A stretch of DNA of 64,000 nucleotides, from NCBI RefSeq assembly GCF_002934455.1, contig NZ_PTIR01000001.1:620001-684000 (forward strand), given 5' to 3'. The notes under the pieces were generated by a model that was not told where the DNA came from, searched no databases, and saw only the letters and a program-made list of their open reading frames with translations. Position 1 is the stretch's first letter; each line of letters begins with the position of its first letter. Of the stretch, positions 40,452 to 48,340 are shown piece after piece. The position numbers were made by a program, and so were the translations under genes. The stretch comes from Trinickia symbiotica (GTDB lineage Bacteria; Pseudomonadota; Gammaproteobacteria; Burkholderiales; Burkholderiaceae).

Positions 40452-40753
40452 GTAGGCCGGCGCAAGTACTGGCCGTACGGACCGCGGAGGTCCGGGCTGA
40501 CCGCAATCAGTCTGTGCTCGTCATCGAACTGCATCAAGCCGCGGTCATATGCCCTATGCAGGTCGACACGCAGCGGGATTCCGTCCTCAGCCGGGTTGTG
40601 CCCGTCTCGCCAGTTGCGCCCGTGCAAGTGCGCCGCTTCCAATGGTTGCGGGACGTCGCAGCTTGGAGCGTGCGCCGTGGCTTATTGTCACCGCTCGGCT
40701 TTGCCAGTTGCCGAACTCTTCTTGCCGGCCCGACGGGTCGGCTTCGTCGCCAT
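40448..40753 (-). pseudogene. HNH endonuclease remnant
   Basis: The downstream part (40642-40448) encodes an HNH_2-type core: EAAHLHGRNWRDGHNPAEDG, then IPLRVDLHRAYDRGLM, which resembles the EAAHI...NGLLLRSDLHRLFD pattern of HNH nucleases, with a natural-looking C-terminus YGQYLRRPT. Reading the same frame upstream gives PSCDVPQPLEAAH, then two stops (TAA 40684-40682, TGA 40690-40688), then a basic start MATKPTRRAGKKSSATGKAER at 40753. The two halves are thus in frame but interrupted, and the middle of a normal HNH protein is missing. It is best read as a deleted and decayed nuclease gene. Confidence 0.6.
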
Positions 40754-40814
40754 CTCTCTCGGAAAGTGCCGTCTCTTGCGGGTAGAGACCATCATATCGT
40801 CGGCGCATACATGT

Positions 40815-40839
40815 GAAAAGGCCCGCCGAAGCGGGCCTT
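40815..40839 (-). terminator. Terminator after hicB
   Basis: On the minus strand AAGGCCCGC-TTCG-GCGGGCCTT followed by TTC: a perfect 9-bp stem with a UUCG tetraloop, 24 bp after the hicB stop codon. The T-run is short. Confidence 0.75.
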
Positions 40840-40862
40840 GTACAGCATCTTTTGCCAGCCCG

Positions 40863-41264
40863 CTAGTGATGCGCCAATGCTTCTAACGCCACGCGCGCGA
40901 GAAACCCGCTTCGGGTTTCGTGACGAGCCTCGACGTAGGCATCGATCTTATGTAAGACAAAACGAGGGATGCTAATGTTGATCCGCTCCGGCTTCGTATC
41001 CAGCTTTGACAGGTCAACATCCACCAAAGCCCAAACGGCTCCGGCGTACTCCGGCTTTGCGGCTAGATCCTCCACAGTCGAGCAAGTGAAATCGACACTC
41101 TCCCCGAGCTCTACCAACGTTGATACATGACCAACAATCGCCTCCCTCGCATTGCGCATTGCTTCATCGATGGTATCGCCCCAAGAGTGGACGCCCGGAA
41201 TATCCGGTACTGTCACTCCGTAGACGCTCCCATCGTCCTTGTGAATTGCGATGGGAAATTCCAT
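40863..41264 (-). CDS. hicB: HicB family antitoxin
   Basis: A 133-aa antitoxin. The N-terminal HicB domain (about residues 1-70, FPIAIHKDDGSVYGVTVPDIPG and the GDTIDEAMRNAREAI helix) binds and inhibits the toxin. The C-terminal part (INISIPRFVLHKIDAYVEAR, then SGFLARVALEAL) is a ribbon-helix-helix DNA-binding domain for autoregulation. The start at 41264 has GGAG 8 nt upstream. It follows hicA by 51 bp in the toxin-first order usual for this family. Confidence 0.93.
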   Translation of the reverse strand: MEFPIAIHKDDGSVYGVTVPDIPGVHSWGDTIDEAMRNAREAIVGHVSTLVELGESVDFTCSTVEDLAAKPEYAGAVWALVDVDLSKLDTKPERINISIPRFVLHKIDAYVEARHETRSGFLARVALEALAHH

Positions 41265-41315
41265 GTTGCTACTCCCTCGACGCACCATATTCATCCTTTG
41301 TCGAAAAACCGCCGA

Positions 41316-41498
41316 TCACTCGAGACCGGCGGCCTTCAGGATGCTTCTTAGAGTCCCAATTGGCAGATCCTTATTCGGATGCGGCACCGTCACAAGGCCC
41401 TGCTTTCTTGGGTGTTTAAAGTGATGGTGACTGCCGGTTACGCGCACCAGTTCCCAGCCACCCTCTTCGAGCATCCGGATCAGCCTTGATGAATTCAT
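41316..41498 (-). CDS. hicA: HicA family mRNA interferase toxin
   Basis: A 60-aa toxin with a dsRBD-like fold. It starts MNSSRLIRMLEEGGWELVRV and contains the catalytic His at position 24 in TGSHHHFKHP, then TVPHPNKDLPIGTLRSIL. It cleaves mRNA and tmRNA when free of HicB. Full length and key residues are intact, so the module looks functional. The promoter lies directly upstream. Confidence 0.93.
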   Translation of the reverse strand: MNSSRLIRMLEEGGWELVRVTGSHHHFKHPRKQGLVTVPHPNKDLPIGTLRSILKAAGLE

Positions 41499-41518
41499 CG
41501 GTCGCCTCCGCATGCCTC

Positions 41519-41554
41519 GTGTGTAATTATACACACCACGTTGCGCCTTCGCAA
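41519..41554 (-). promoter_or_regulatory. hicAB promoter with overlapping operator
   Basis: On the minus strand, -35 TTGCGA (41554-41549), a 17-bp spacer and a consensus -10 TATAAT (41531-41526). The -10 is embedded in an inverted repeat GTGTGTA-4 nt-TACACAC (41519-41536), the expected place for HicB binding and repression. hicA starts about 20 nt further on. Confidence 0.8.
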
Positions 41555-41657
41555 AAAAATGTGTAGTTTTGTGCGCCAGATACGCAACCTGTGTAGGCCC
41601 ATACAGGCCCGGCATGTGGTGCGTGCGAACGGCGTTCCGGCTACCACCGCGTCCGGG

Positions 41658-42167
41658 CTACGGCTCATTGGATCGGGGATGTCCTCTGAGGCTCTCTACC
41701 AGCTCTTGCACTTCCTGCCGAGTCTTCGTTACATCACGCTGGATCTGTTTCAACTCGTCGGTGGCTTCGGCAAGCGATGCCGCCATATTCTTGCCGGCCT
41801 CGAACGAGGCGACCATATTGGATAGCACGGTGGCGTTGAAGGCCGCGACGCCACCGACGGTCGCGATAGTTGCCGCTATGGCGGTCGTCACCGTGACAGT
41901 CTTGACGCTGCGAGCCTCCGCCCGCGCGGAAGCCGACTCGTCGCGGAATTCCTTCATCGCTGTCGCGAAACGTTCGTTCCCTTCATTCATCAGCTTTTGC
42001 TGTGCCTCGCGCCACCGAAAGAACAGAGCCCGCTCACTGCGCAGGCGCTCACCGAACAGCTTCCTATGCGAATCGAGCCTTTCATCAAATAACTTTGCGG
42101 TCGCCTCCAACCTATCGTCCAAATGGCGCAGGAGGAGTTGGAAATCTTCTTTCGTCGGTGCGGTCAT
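41658..42167 (-). CDS. Coiled-coil membrane protein of unknown function
   Basis: 169 aa. The first ~85 residues are highly charged and helical (RHLDDRLEATAKLFDERLDS, then KLFGERLRSERALFF), a predicted coiled coil. One hydrophobic segment follows (about residues 88-113, VKTVTVTTAIAATIATVGGV), then a second coiled coil ending in QEVQELVESL. The layout resembles DUF1640-type proteins, but I cannot assign a family. It lies upstream of hicA on the same strand in the accessory patch and has its own reading frame with no evident operon partner. Whether it relates to the toxin system is unknown. Confidence 0.65.
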   Translation of the reverse strand: MTAPTKEDFQLLLRHLDDRLEATAKLFDERLDSHRKLFGERLRSERALFFRWREAQQKLMNEGNERFATAMKEFRDESASARAEARSVKTVTVTTAIAATIATVGGVAAFNATVLSNMVASFEAGKNMAASLAEATDELKQIQRDVTKTRQEVQELVESLRGHPRSNEP

Positions 42168-42362
42168 TGCTGGAACAATTCAATTTCAAGAGATCGGCGC
42201 CGCAGCGTTCGGCGATGGTTGACAGAAGCATATCTGTCTCAAAACCCTAGTCGATCGATCTGCCGTAAATCGAGCTCAAAATCGCCCATTCGGATAAGCC
42301 CATGACCGGGAGGAGCCTCACGCCGTTCCCATTCCAACCTGCGCTTAGCTCCCCCGTCGGTC

Positions 42363-43799
42363 TCACCACGTCTCGCGCACGACCATCAGTCGCAGTTCAG
42401 TCATATCCTCGATCGCATAGCGAATACCCTCTCGGCCAAGCCCAGAATCCTTCACGCCGCCGTACGGCATATTGTCGACGCGAAACGACGGCACGTCGTT
42501 GATGACGACGCCGCCCACCTCGAGCGCGTCCCACGCGCGATGCGCATGCGTGAGCGAATCGGTGAAAATCCCTGCCTGCAGCCCGAAGTCGCTGTTGTTC
42601 ACGACCGCGAGCGCCTCTTCGAAGTCACTGAAGCGCTCGAGGATCGCCACGGGCCCGAACGCCTCTCGCCGATAGAGATCGGTATCGCGCTTGACGCCTT
42701 CGAGCAGCGTCGCTTCGAACATCGCGCCGTCCACGTTCCCACCCGCGATGATTTTCGCTCCCGCTTGCACCGCACCCTCCATCCAGCCGGCAAGGCGCCG
42801 CGACTCCGATTCGGAGATCATGGGCCCGACGAACGTCTTCTCGTCCTTGGGATCACCCATTTTCAGGGACTTCGTCTTCGCGATCAGCTTCTCACGCAGC
42901 GCGTCGTAGAGCGACGCATGAATGAGAATCCGCTGCACGCCGATACAGCTTTGCCCCGATTGATAGAACGCGCCGAAGGCGAGCCTGTCCACCACGTAGT
43001 CGAGCTTGCCACCCTGATCGCCGTCGACGATCGCGGCCGCATTGCCGCCGAGCTCGAGGATGACTTTCTTCTTCCCCGCCTTTTTCTTGAGTTCCCAGCC
43101 GACGGCCGGCGAGCCCGTGAACGAAAGCAGCTTGAAGCGCTCGTCGGTCGTAAACAAGTCTGCTCCGTCGCGATGCGCGGGCAGCACGGAAAAGGCGCCC
43201 TTCGGCAAATCCGTCTCGGCCAGCACCTCGGCAATGATGAGCGCGCCTATAGGCGCGCGGCTCGCCGGCTTCATCACGAACGACACCCCCGCCGCAAGCG
43301 CCGGCGCCACTTTGTGCGCGGCAAGGTTGAGCGGGAAATTGAACGGCGAGATGAAGGAGCACGGTCCGATCGGCACACGCTTCACATAGCCGTGATAACC
43401 CTTCGCCCGCTGCGATATTTCGAGGTTGATGATCTCGCCGTCGATGCGGACAGACTCTTCGGCCGCGACCTTGAATGTATCGATGAGCCGCGTGACCTCG
43501 CCGCGCGAATCGTTGATCGGCTTGCCGGCTTCTATGCAAAGCGCCATCGCGAGCTCGTCGTAGCGCTCGCGAAAGCGCTTCACGCAATGCTCGAGCACCA
43601 GTTGCCGCTTGAACGGCGGGTAGGCGCGCAGCGCGGGCATCGCGTCCACGGCGGCCGAGATCGCCTTGTCGATGGCCTGCGCGTCGGCAAGCGCGACACG
43701 CGTCGCGACTTCGCCGCTGTATTTGTCGGTCACCTCGAGATCGGTGTTGGCCGCCACCGGTTCGTTCGCAAGGTAGTACGGGTACGTTGGCTTCAACAT
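42363..43799 (-). CDS. NAD(P)-dependent aldehyde dehydrogenase
   Basis: A 478-aa aldehyde dehydrogenase. The catalytic Cys is C285 in YQSGQSCIGVQRI, the general-base Glu is E249 in VILELGGNAA, and Asn154 lies in SPFNFPLNL. The cofactor region FTGSPAVGWELKKKAGKK is present. It resembles non-phosphorylating GAPDH/lactaldehyde/succinate-semialdehyde types, and the substrate is not clear. It lies 54 bp downstream of the acetolactate-synthase-like gene on the same strand, so the two are probably co-transcribed. Confidence 0.92.
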   Translation of the reverse strand: MLKPTYPYYLANEPVAANTDLEVTDKYSGEVATRVALADAQAIDKAISAAVDAMPALRAYPPFKRQLVLEHCVKRFRERYDELAMALCIEAGKPINDSRGEVTRLIDTFKVAAEESVRIDGEIINLEISQRAKGYHGYVKRVPIGPCSFISPFNFPLNLAAHKVAPALAAGVSFVMKPASRAPIGALIIAEVLAETDLPKGAFSVLPAHRDGADLFTTDERFKLLSFTGSPAVGWELKKKAGKKKVILELGGNAAAIVDGDQGGKLDYVVDRLAFGAFYQSGQSCIGVQRILIHASLYDALREKLIAKTKSLKMGDPKDEKTFVGPMISESESRRLAGWMEGAVQAGAKIIAGGNVDGAMFEATLLEGVKRDTDLYRREAFGPVAILERFSDFEEALAVVNNSDFGLQAGIFTDSLTHAHRAWDALEVGGVVINDVPSFRVDNMPYGGVKDSGLGREGIRYAIEDMTELRLMVVRETW

Positions 43800-43853
43800 G
43801 TCATGTTCTCCTGGATGCGATTCGTTCGCTTAGGAAAAGCAATGCGCTGCGGC

Positions 43854-45506
43854 TCAAATCCGCGCCGACAAGCGCTTGATCTCGCGATTGAGCACGCGTT
43901 CGTTGTCCGAATAGTCGATGGGCACGTCGATCACATGCACCCCCGGCGTCGCGAAGCAATCGCGTACGAGCGGCGCGAACTCGGCAGCCGACGTGACGCG
44001 GTGACCCTGGGCGCCATAGCTCCTCGTATAGTCGACGAAATCGGGATTCGCGAGCGTCATCCCGTAGTCCGGAAAGTTCATGTTCTCCTGCTTCCAGCGG
44101 ATCATGCCGAATGCATCGTCGCGCAAGATCAGCACCACCAGATCGAGCTTGAGCCGCACGGCTGTTTCGAGCTCCTGCGAGTTCATCATGAAGCCGCCGT
44201 CGCCGCAGACGGCGATGACTTTGCGATCGGGATGCACGATCTTCGTTGCGATCGCGGAAGGCAAGCCCGCCCCCATCGACGCGAGCGCGTTGTCGAGCAA
44301 CAGCGAGTTCGGCTCGTGCGCGCGGTAATAGCGCGCAAACCAGATCTTGTACATGCCGTTGTCGAGGCAGATGATGCCGTCCTCGGGCATCGTCTCGTAG
44401 ACGTCGTTGACGATCCGTACCGGGTACATCGGAAACCGGTCGTCATGCTGCCCCTTCACGAGGTGCGCCTCGAAGTGCTCCTTGATTTCCGTAAAGCGCG
44501 TGAAGTCCCACCGCTTTTCGCACGTTTTCAGGCTCTCCTTCAACTGCCATACCGCGTTGGCGATGTCGCCGACGACTTCGATCTGCGGAAAGTAGACAGG
44601 ATCGACCTCGGCACCGAGGAAATTCACATGGATCACCGTCTTCTCGCCCGCGTCGGCGCCGCGCATGAAGAACGGCGGCTTCTCGATCACATCGTGCCCG
44701 ACATTGATGATGCAGTCCGCGTGATCGATCGCGCGGTGCACGAAATCGCCGTCCGAAAGCGTCGCGTTCCCGAGCCACAGAGGGTGCGATTCGTCGATCA
44801 CGCCCTTGCCCATCTGCGTCGTAAAGAACGGGATGCCTGTCTGATCGACGAATTCGCGCAGCACCTTGCGCGTCGTCTTGCGGTTGCCGCCGGCACCGAT
44901 CATCAGAAGCGGGTGCCTCGCCCCGCCGATCGCATTGACGGCATGCGCGACGGCCTTTTCCTCGGCGACGGGACGTCGGCTGTAGCTCTTCGGAATCGGC
45001 TTGCCGTCGCCCTCTTCGTGCGCGACGTCTTCGGGCAGCTCGAGATGCGTTGCACCCGGCCGCTCCTCCTCGGCACGGCGAAACGCCTCGCGCACCAGCG
45101 CGGGGATATTGCCGATCGAGACGATTTGCCGCGAGTACTTCGTGAGCGGCTCCATCATGCGCACGACGTCGACGATCTGGAAGTGCCCCTGCTTGCTCGT
45201 CTTGATCGGCTTTTGGCCCGTCACCATCAGCATCGGCATGCCGCCGAGCTGAGCGTAGGCCGCGGCCGTGACGAAGTTGGTGGCGCCGGGGCCGAGCGTC
45301 GATAGGCACACGCCCGTGCGACCCGTCAACCGCCCGTACGTCGCGGCCATGAAACCGGCCGCCTGCTCATGGCGCGTCAGCACGAGCTTGATTTTCGAGC
45401 GGCGCAGCGACTCGAGCAGATCGAGGTTTTCCTCGCCCGGAATGCCGAATACGTATTCGACGCCTTCGGCTTCGAGCGACTTGACGAACAAATCGGATGC
45501 TTTCAT
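43854..45506 (-). CDS. Acetolactate synthase-type ThDP enzyme (catabolic-like)
   Basis: A 550-aa thiamine-diphosphate enzyme similar to the acetolactate synthase large subunit. The N-terminal Pyr domain includes the catalytic Glu in VLTRHEQAAGFMA and the segment GVCLSTLGPGATNFVTAAAY. The C-terminal PP domain has the ThDP motif from AVCGDGGFMMNSQELETAV to ILRDDAFGMIRWKQ, with Asp-Asp where Asn-Asp or Asn-Asn is commoner. No regulatory small subunit gene follows, which fits the catabolic AlsS group making acetolactate toward acetoin, but no decarboxylase (alsD) is near. The start at 45506 (MKASDLFVKSLEAEG) is typical. It is paired with the aldehyde dehydrogenase gene. Confidence 0.88.
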   Translation of the reverse strand: MKASDLFVKSLEAEGVEYVFGIPGEENLDLLESLRRSKIKLVLTRHEQAAGFMAATYGRLTGRTGVCLSTLGPGATNFVTAAAYAQLGGMPMLMVTGQKPIKTSKQGHFQIVDVVRMMEPLTKYSRQIVSIGNIPALVREAFRRAEEERPGATHLELPEDVAHEEGDGKPIPKSYSRRPVAEEKAVAHAVNAIGGARHPLLMIGAGGNRKTTRKVLREFVDQTGIPFFTTQMGKGVIDESHPLWLGNATLSDGDFVHRAIDHADCIINVGHDVIEKPPFFMRGADAGEKTVIHVNFLGAEVDPVYFPQIEVVGDIANAVWQLKESLKTCEKRWDFTRFTEIKEHFEAHLVKGQHDDRFPMYPVRIVNDVYETMPEDGIICLDNGMYKIWFARYYRAHEPNSLLLDNALASMGAGLPSAIATKIVHPDRKVIAVCGDGGFMMNSQELETAVRLKLDLVVLILRDDAFGMIRWKQENMNFPDYGMTLANPDFVDYTRSYGAQGHRVTSAAEFAPLVRDCFATPGVHVIDVPIDYSDNERVLNREIKRLSARI

Positions 45507-45756
45507 GAGGACTCTCGTTGGATTCGTTTGACGATTGCGGGCGCGCGCGAGCGGCGGATGAAACGCCCGGCGTGCGCAAGAGGAACTGCAACTGCGATCG
45601 AACGAAAGAGCAGATTGCGCGAGCGAACGATCAGCGCGACCCTTGTCTGCCGCGCTCGCGCGTGTCGGACAGATTACTCCGGTAACAAAACATTGGCTTG
45701 CATCCGGGCCTTCGCTTATCTTATTGGGCAGTTTCGCTCGCTCCGCAGGAGGGGCC
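45507..45756. other. Divergent intergenic region, ALS-like gene / leader ORF
   Basis: 250 bp between the minus-strand acetolactate-synthase-like gene and the plus-strand leader ORF. No coding sequence is supported. It must hold promoters for both directions, but no convincing pair of hexamers was found. The stretch 45665-45735 is the most AT-rich part. Confidence 0.5.
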
Positions 45757-45843
45757 ATGAGTCGGCTCAACGCTGTGCCATCGCGCCCTGCGCATCGCGG
45801 ATTCGGGGAAGTCTTCGCGTCCGCCAGCAGGTTCGGATCATGA
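45757..45843 (+). CDS. Possible 28-aa leader peptide coupled to RsbT-like gene
   Basis: A 28-codon frame beginning MSRLNAVPSRPAHRGFGEVF. A strong ribosome site (AGGAGGGG) lies 4-5 nt before its ATG, stronger than that of most genes here. Its stop codon overlaps the ATG of the following kinase gene as ATGA (45840-45843), a layout typical of translational coupling. The downstream gene has no ribosome site of its own. No similarity is recognised. It may be a regulatory leader or simply a landing site for ribosomes. Confidence 0.4.
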   Translation: MSRLNAVPSRPAHRGFGEVFASASRFGS

Positions 45844-46289
45844 CCGAGAACCGAGCGCCCGGACCCGCCGACCGTCTGGCTATCCGCGACGATTCGGACG
45901 TCGCGGTTGCGCGGCGCCGCGTTCGCGAGCTGGGTGCGCAGGAAGCACTTCCACCGCCCAAGATCGCGGCGCTGGAAACCGCCGTCACTGAGATCGCGCG
46001 CAATATCCTCGTGCACGCCGGAAAGGGAGAGCTCTCGTTCGGCACTCTCGCGGACGGCGGACGCCGTGGCGTTGCCGTTCTCGCTCGCGACTGGGGGCCG
46101 GGCATCGCCGATGTAGCGCAGGCGATGCAGGATGGCTATTCGACCGGCGATGGGCTGGGCCTGGGCCTGGCCGGCGCACGGCGTCTCGTCGACGAGTTCG
46201 AGATCGATTCGATTGTCGGCGCAGGCGTGACGGTGACGCTCAAGCAGTGGAACGACGCAATCGATTGGGGTTGGGACAAGCCGCTCTGA
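45840..46289 (+). CDS. Second RsbT-like serine kinase / anti-sigma-type ATPase
   Basis: 149 aa, a GHKL ATPase of the RsbT/RsbW group. The N-box is EIARNILVHAGKG (Glu51, Asn55), the G1 box is ARDWGPGIADV and the G2 region is GDGLGLGLAGARRL, as in RsbT. It resembles the RsbT of the facing operon (shared E-x-A-R-N-I, RDxGPGI and DGYSTG) but differs over much of its length. It is convergent with the histidine kinase gene 63 bp away. It may be an additional output or feedback kinase of the stressosome. The partner is unknown. Confidence 0.82.
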   Translation: MTENRAPGPADRLAIRDDSDVAVARRRVRELGAQEALPPPKIAALETAVTEIARNILVHAGKGELSFGTLADGGRRGVAVLARDWGPGIADVAQAMQDGYSTGDGLGLGLAGARRLVDEFEIDSIVGAGVTVTLKQWNDAIDWGWDKPL

Positions 46290-46352
46290 AGCGAGCGCGG
46301 CCGCGCGCGAGACGCCGACGGCGGGAACCGATTCCGACGCGCCGAATTATTT

Positions 46353-47711
46353 CTATTCGCGCGCTTCGACGGCCGCGAGCGGCAAGATGGCGGTCAGCTC
46401 GAAGCCCGAGCCCGGCGTCGTGCGGATCTGGATTTCGCCGCCGAGCAACGCCGCGCGCTCTCGCATACCGATCAGGCCGAACGAGTGCCGGCCGGGGCGG
46501 GAGTCCCGCGCGGCGGCGCCGCGGCCATTGTCGACGACGCGTACGATGCAATGCGGATCGCGCCGGACGATGTCGAGCACCACCTCGGTCGCGCCGGAAT
46601 GGCGCGCAACGTTCGTCAGCGCCTCCTGCACCATGCGAAACACCTCGATCCTGCATTCGCGATTGAACTCGATCGCATCGACATCGATATGCCGGATCAC
46701 CTTGACCTGATAGCGTGCGGAAAAGTCGCTGGCGAGCCATTCGATCGCCGGAATCAGCCCGAGATCGTCAAGCATGACCGGACGCAGATCCGCCGCGATC
46801 CGCCGCACGGAATCGATGAGTTGATCGATCATCGCGTACATGCCGCGCAGGTCGCCCTGCGATAGCGGCGGCGCCGCGCGGTTCGAGCCCTTGTGCTCGA
46901 CGAGCGTCACGGCCATCTTCAGCGCGGTCAGTTGCTGCCCCAGGTCGTCGTGCAGCTCGCGCGCGATCCGGGCCTTCTCCTCCTCACGAATCCGCTGGAT
47001 ATGCGCCGACAGGCGCCGCAGTTCTTCACGCGAAACGCGCAGCGCTTGCTCGTCACGCTTGCGATCCGTGATGTCCATGATCCACCCCACCATCCGATAG
47101 GGCTCACCGGCATCGTCCCATAACGCCTGCCCGCGCGATTGAACCCATCGGAAACCACCCGATTTCGTGCGCAGCCGATACTCGACATCGTACGGGCGGC
47201 GCTCGCGCAGATGCATGTCCAGCCCTTGCTTCACGCGGCCGATATCGTCTGGGTGGACTGCATCGAGATGTGCACGACCCTCGTTGGGCAGCTCGTGATC
47301 CGCATAGCCCATGATTCCCTTGAAATGGGGCGAGAAATAGACTTCTCCGCTCTGCGGATTCCAGTCCCACAGTCCGGCCGTCGCGCCGCTCACGGCAAGT
47401 TGAAACCGCTCCTCGCTCGCCGCGAGCGCCGCTCGATAGCCGTGCAGCGACATCTCGAACGGCGCGAGCAGTTCGTTGAAAAACTCCGTCGAAGCATCGA
47501 GCCGTTCCTGTCGATCGGCGGCAGCCGGCAACACGAGCGCCTCCAATGCGGCGCGATGCAGCGCGGCCATCTCGAGCACGCCCAAGCCCTCGACCATCGC
47601 ACGCCGACCCAATTCGTAGGCGCGTGTCCGTGCGGCCTCGTCGCGCTGCCCGAGATACGCCTCGAGACCCGAGACGTATTCGTCGACGAGCGCGTCGAGC
47701 CGCGTGGTCAT
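46353..47711 (-). CDS. Histidine kinase with RsbU-like N-terminus and PAS domain
   Basis: 452 aa, no membrane segment. Residues 1-95 resemble the N-terminal RsbT-binding domain of RsbU (RAYELGRRAMVEGLGVLEMA, then FFNELLAPFEMSLHGYRAAL). A PAS domain follows (about 100-220, TAGLWDWNPQSGEVYFS, then YRMVGWIMDITDRKRDE). The HisKA_3 dimerisation helix holds H254 in ARELHDDLGQQ, and the HATPase_c domain has the N-box ALTNVARHSG and the G-box VDNGRG. It is therefore a NarX/DegS-type kinase probably controlled by RsbT. The start overlaps the phosphatase gene as ATGA. No response regulator gene is adjacent. Confidence 0.88.
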   Translation of the reverse strand: MTTRLDALVDEYVSGLEAYLGQRDEAARTRAYELGRRAMVEGLGVLEMAALHRAALEALVLPAAADRQERLDASTEFFNELLAPFEMSLHGYRAALAASEERFQLAVSGATAGLWDWNPQSGEVYFSPHFKGIMGYADHELPNEGRAHLDAVHPDDIGRVKQGLDMHLRERRPYDVEYRLRTKSGGFRWVQSRGQALWDDAGEPYRMVGWIMDITDRKRDEQALRVSREELRRLSAHIQRIREEEKARIARELHDDLGQQLTALKMAVTLVEHKGSNRAAPPLSQGDLRGMYAMIDQLIDSVRRIAADLRPVMLDDLGLIPAIEWLASDFSARYQVKVIRHIDVDAIEFNRECRIEVFRMVQEALTNVARHSGATEVVLDIVRRDPHCIVRVVDNGRGAAARDSRPGRHSFGLIGMRERAALLGGEIQIRTTPGSGFELTAILPLAAVEARE

Positions 47712-48340
47712 GAGCCGGCTCCGAGATAGCGGGCCACGACGACATGCGCATCGTCCGAATCCTTCCCGTAGCGAACGAGAATCGATTCGGCGATTTCCTG
47801 AGGGCTGTACTCCATCGTCACGCCAGCGGAGAAATTGCTTCGAATGCCGTCTGTCGCCATGACGAGCGTGTCGCCTCGCGACAACGGGAGCCGGTCGGCC
47901 TTCAGCGGCGGAAGCCGATAGCCGACGACGCCGCCGCGCGTCGCAATCGCTTCGTCGCGCCGCTGCTGGCCGTCGCGAACGCGGCGGAGAATGCCGTCGA
48001 CGTTGCCCACCCCAGTCCACGTCATCGAGCCATCGCGCGCGTCGAACGACGCCAGGGTCATGACGGCGCCTCGCGTCCCGCGCAGCGCCTCGTGGCATCG
48101 CTGCACGAGGCGCGCGACTGGCTCGGACGCATGCGCTTCGAGCACGGGGACGGCAGCCTGCGAGGCGGCCGCCGCGGCGTCGCCATGCCCAAGCCCATCG
48201 AGCAGTGCGACGAGCGTGCCGCCATCGAACGGGACAACGACGTGCAGATCGCCCGACGGCCCGTCGAGCGCACGACCCGCCCACCCCCATTCGACGATGG
48301 GGCCTCCTGGCGGGACGGTAGGGCTTATCATCTCAGCCAT
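47708..48340 (-). CDS. rsbX: SpoIIE/PP2C-family phosphatase, RsbX-like
   Basis: A 210-aa stand-alone PP2C-type Ser/Thr phosphatase. Metal-binding Asp residues lie in VALLDGLGHGD (Asp48) and VMATDGIRSNF, and GVGNVDG is the central motif. With no sensor domain and a short length it matches RsbX, which removes phosphates from RsbR and RsbS and resets the stressosome. It overlaps the RsbT gene by 13 bp upstream and the kinase gene by 4 bp downstream, so the operon is tightly coupled. Confidence 0.87.
   Translation of the reverse strand: MAEMISPTVPPGGPIVEWGWAGRALDGPSGDLHVVVPFDGGTLVALLDGLGHGDAAAAASQAAVPVLEAHASEPVARLVQRCHEALRGTRGAVMTLASFDARDGSMTWTGVGNVDGILRRVRDGQQRRDEAIATRGGVVGYRLPPLKADRLPLSRGDTLVMATDGIRSNFSAGVTMEYSPQEIAESILVRYGKDSDDAHVVVARYLGAGS

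Noticed and set aside
40229-42362. Direct repeat of the tmRNA 3' end as an attachment site
   Set aside because: No second copy of GGTTCGATTCCCGCC was found in this interval, and no integrase gene is present.
42540-45305. A 921-codon open frame antisense to the aldehyde dehydrogenase and acetolactate-synthase genes
   Set aside because: Its translation is Arg/His-rich with no domain, and it mirrors two clear enzymes. Long antisense frames are common in GC-rich DNA.
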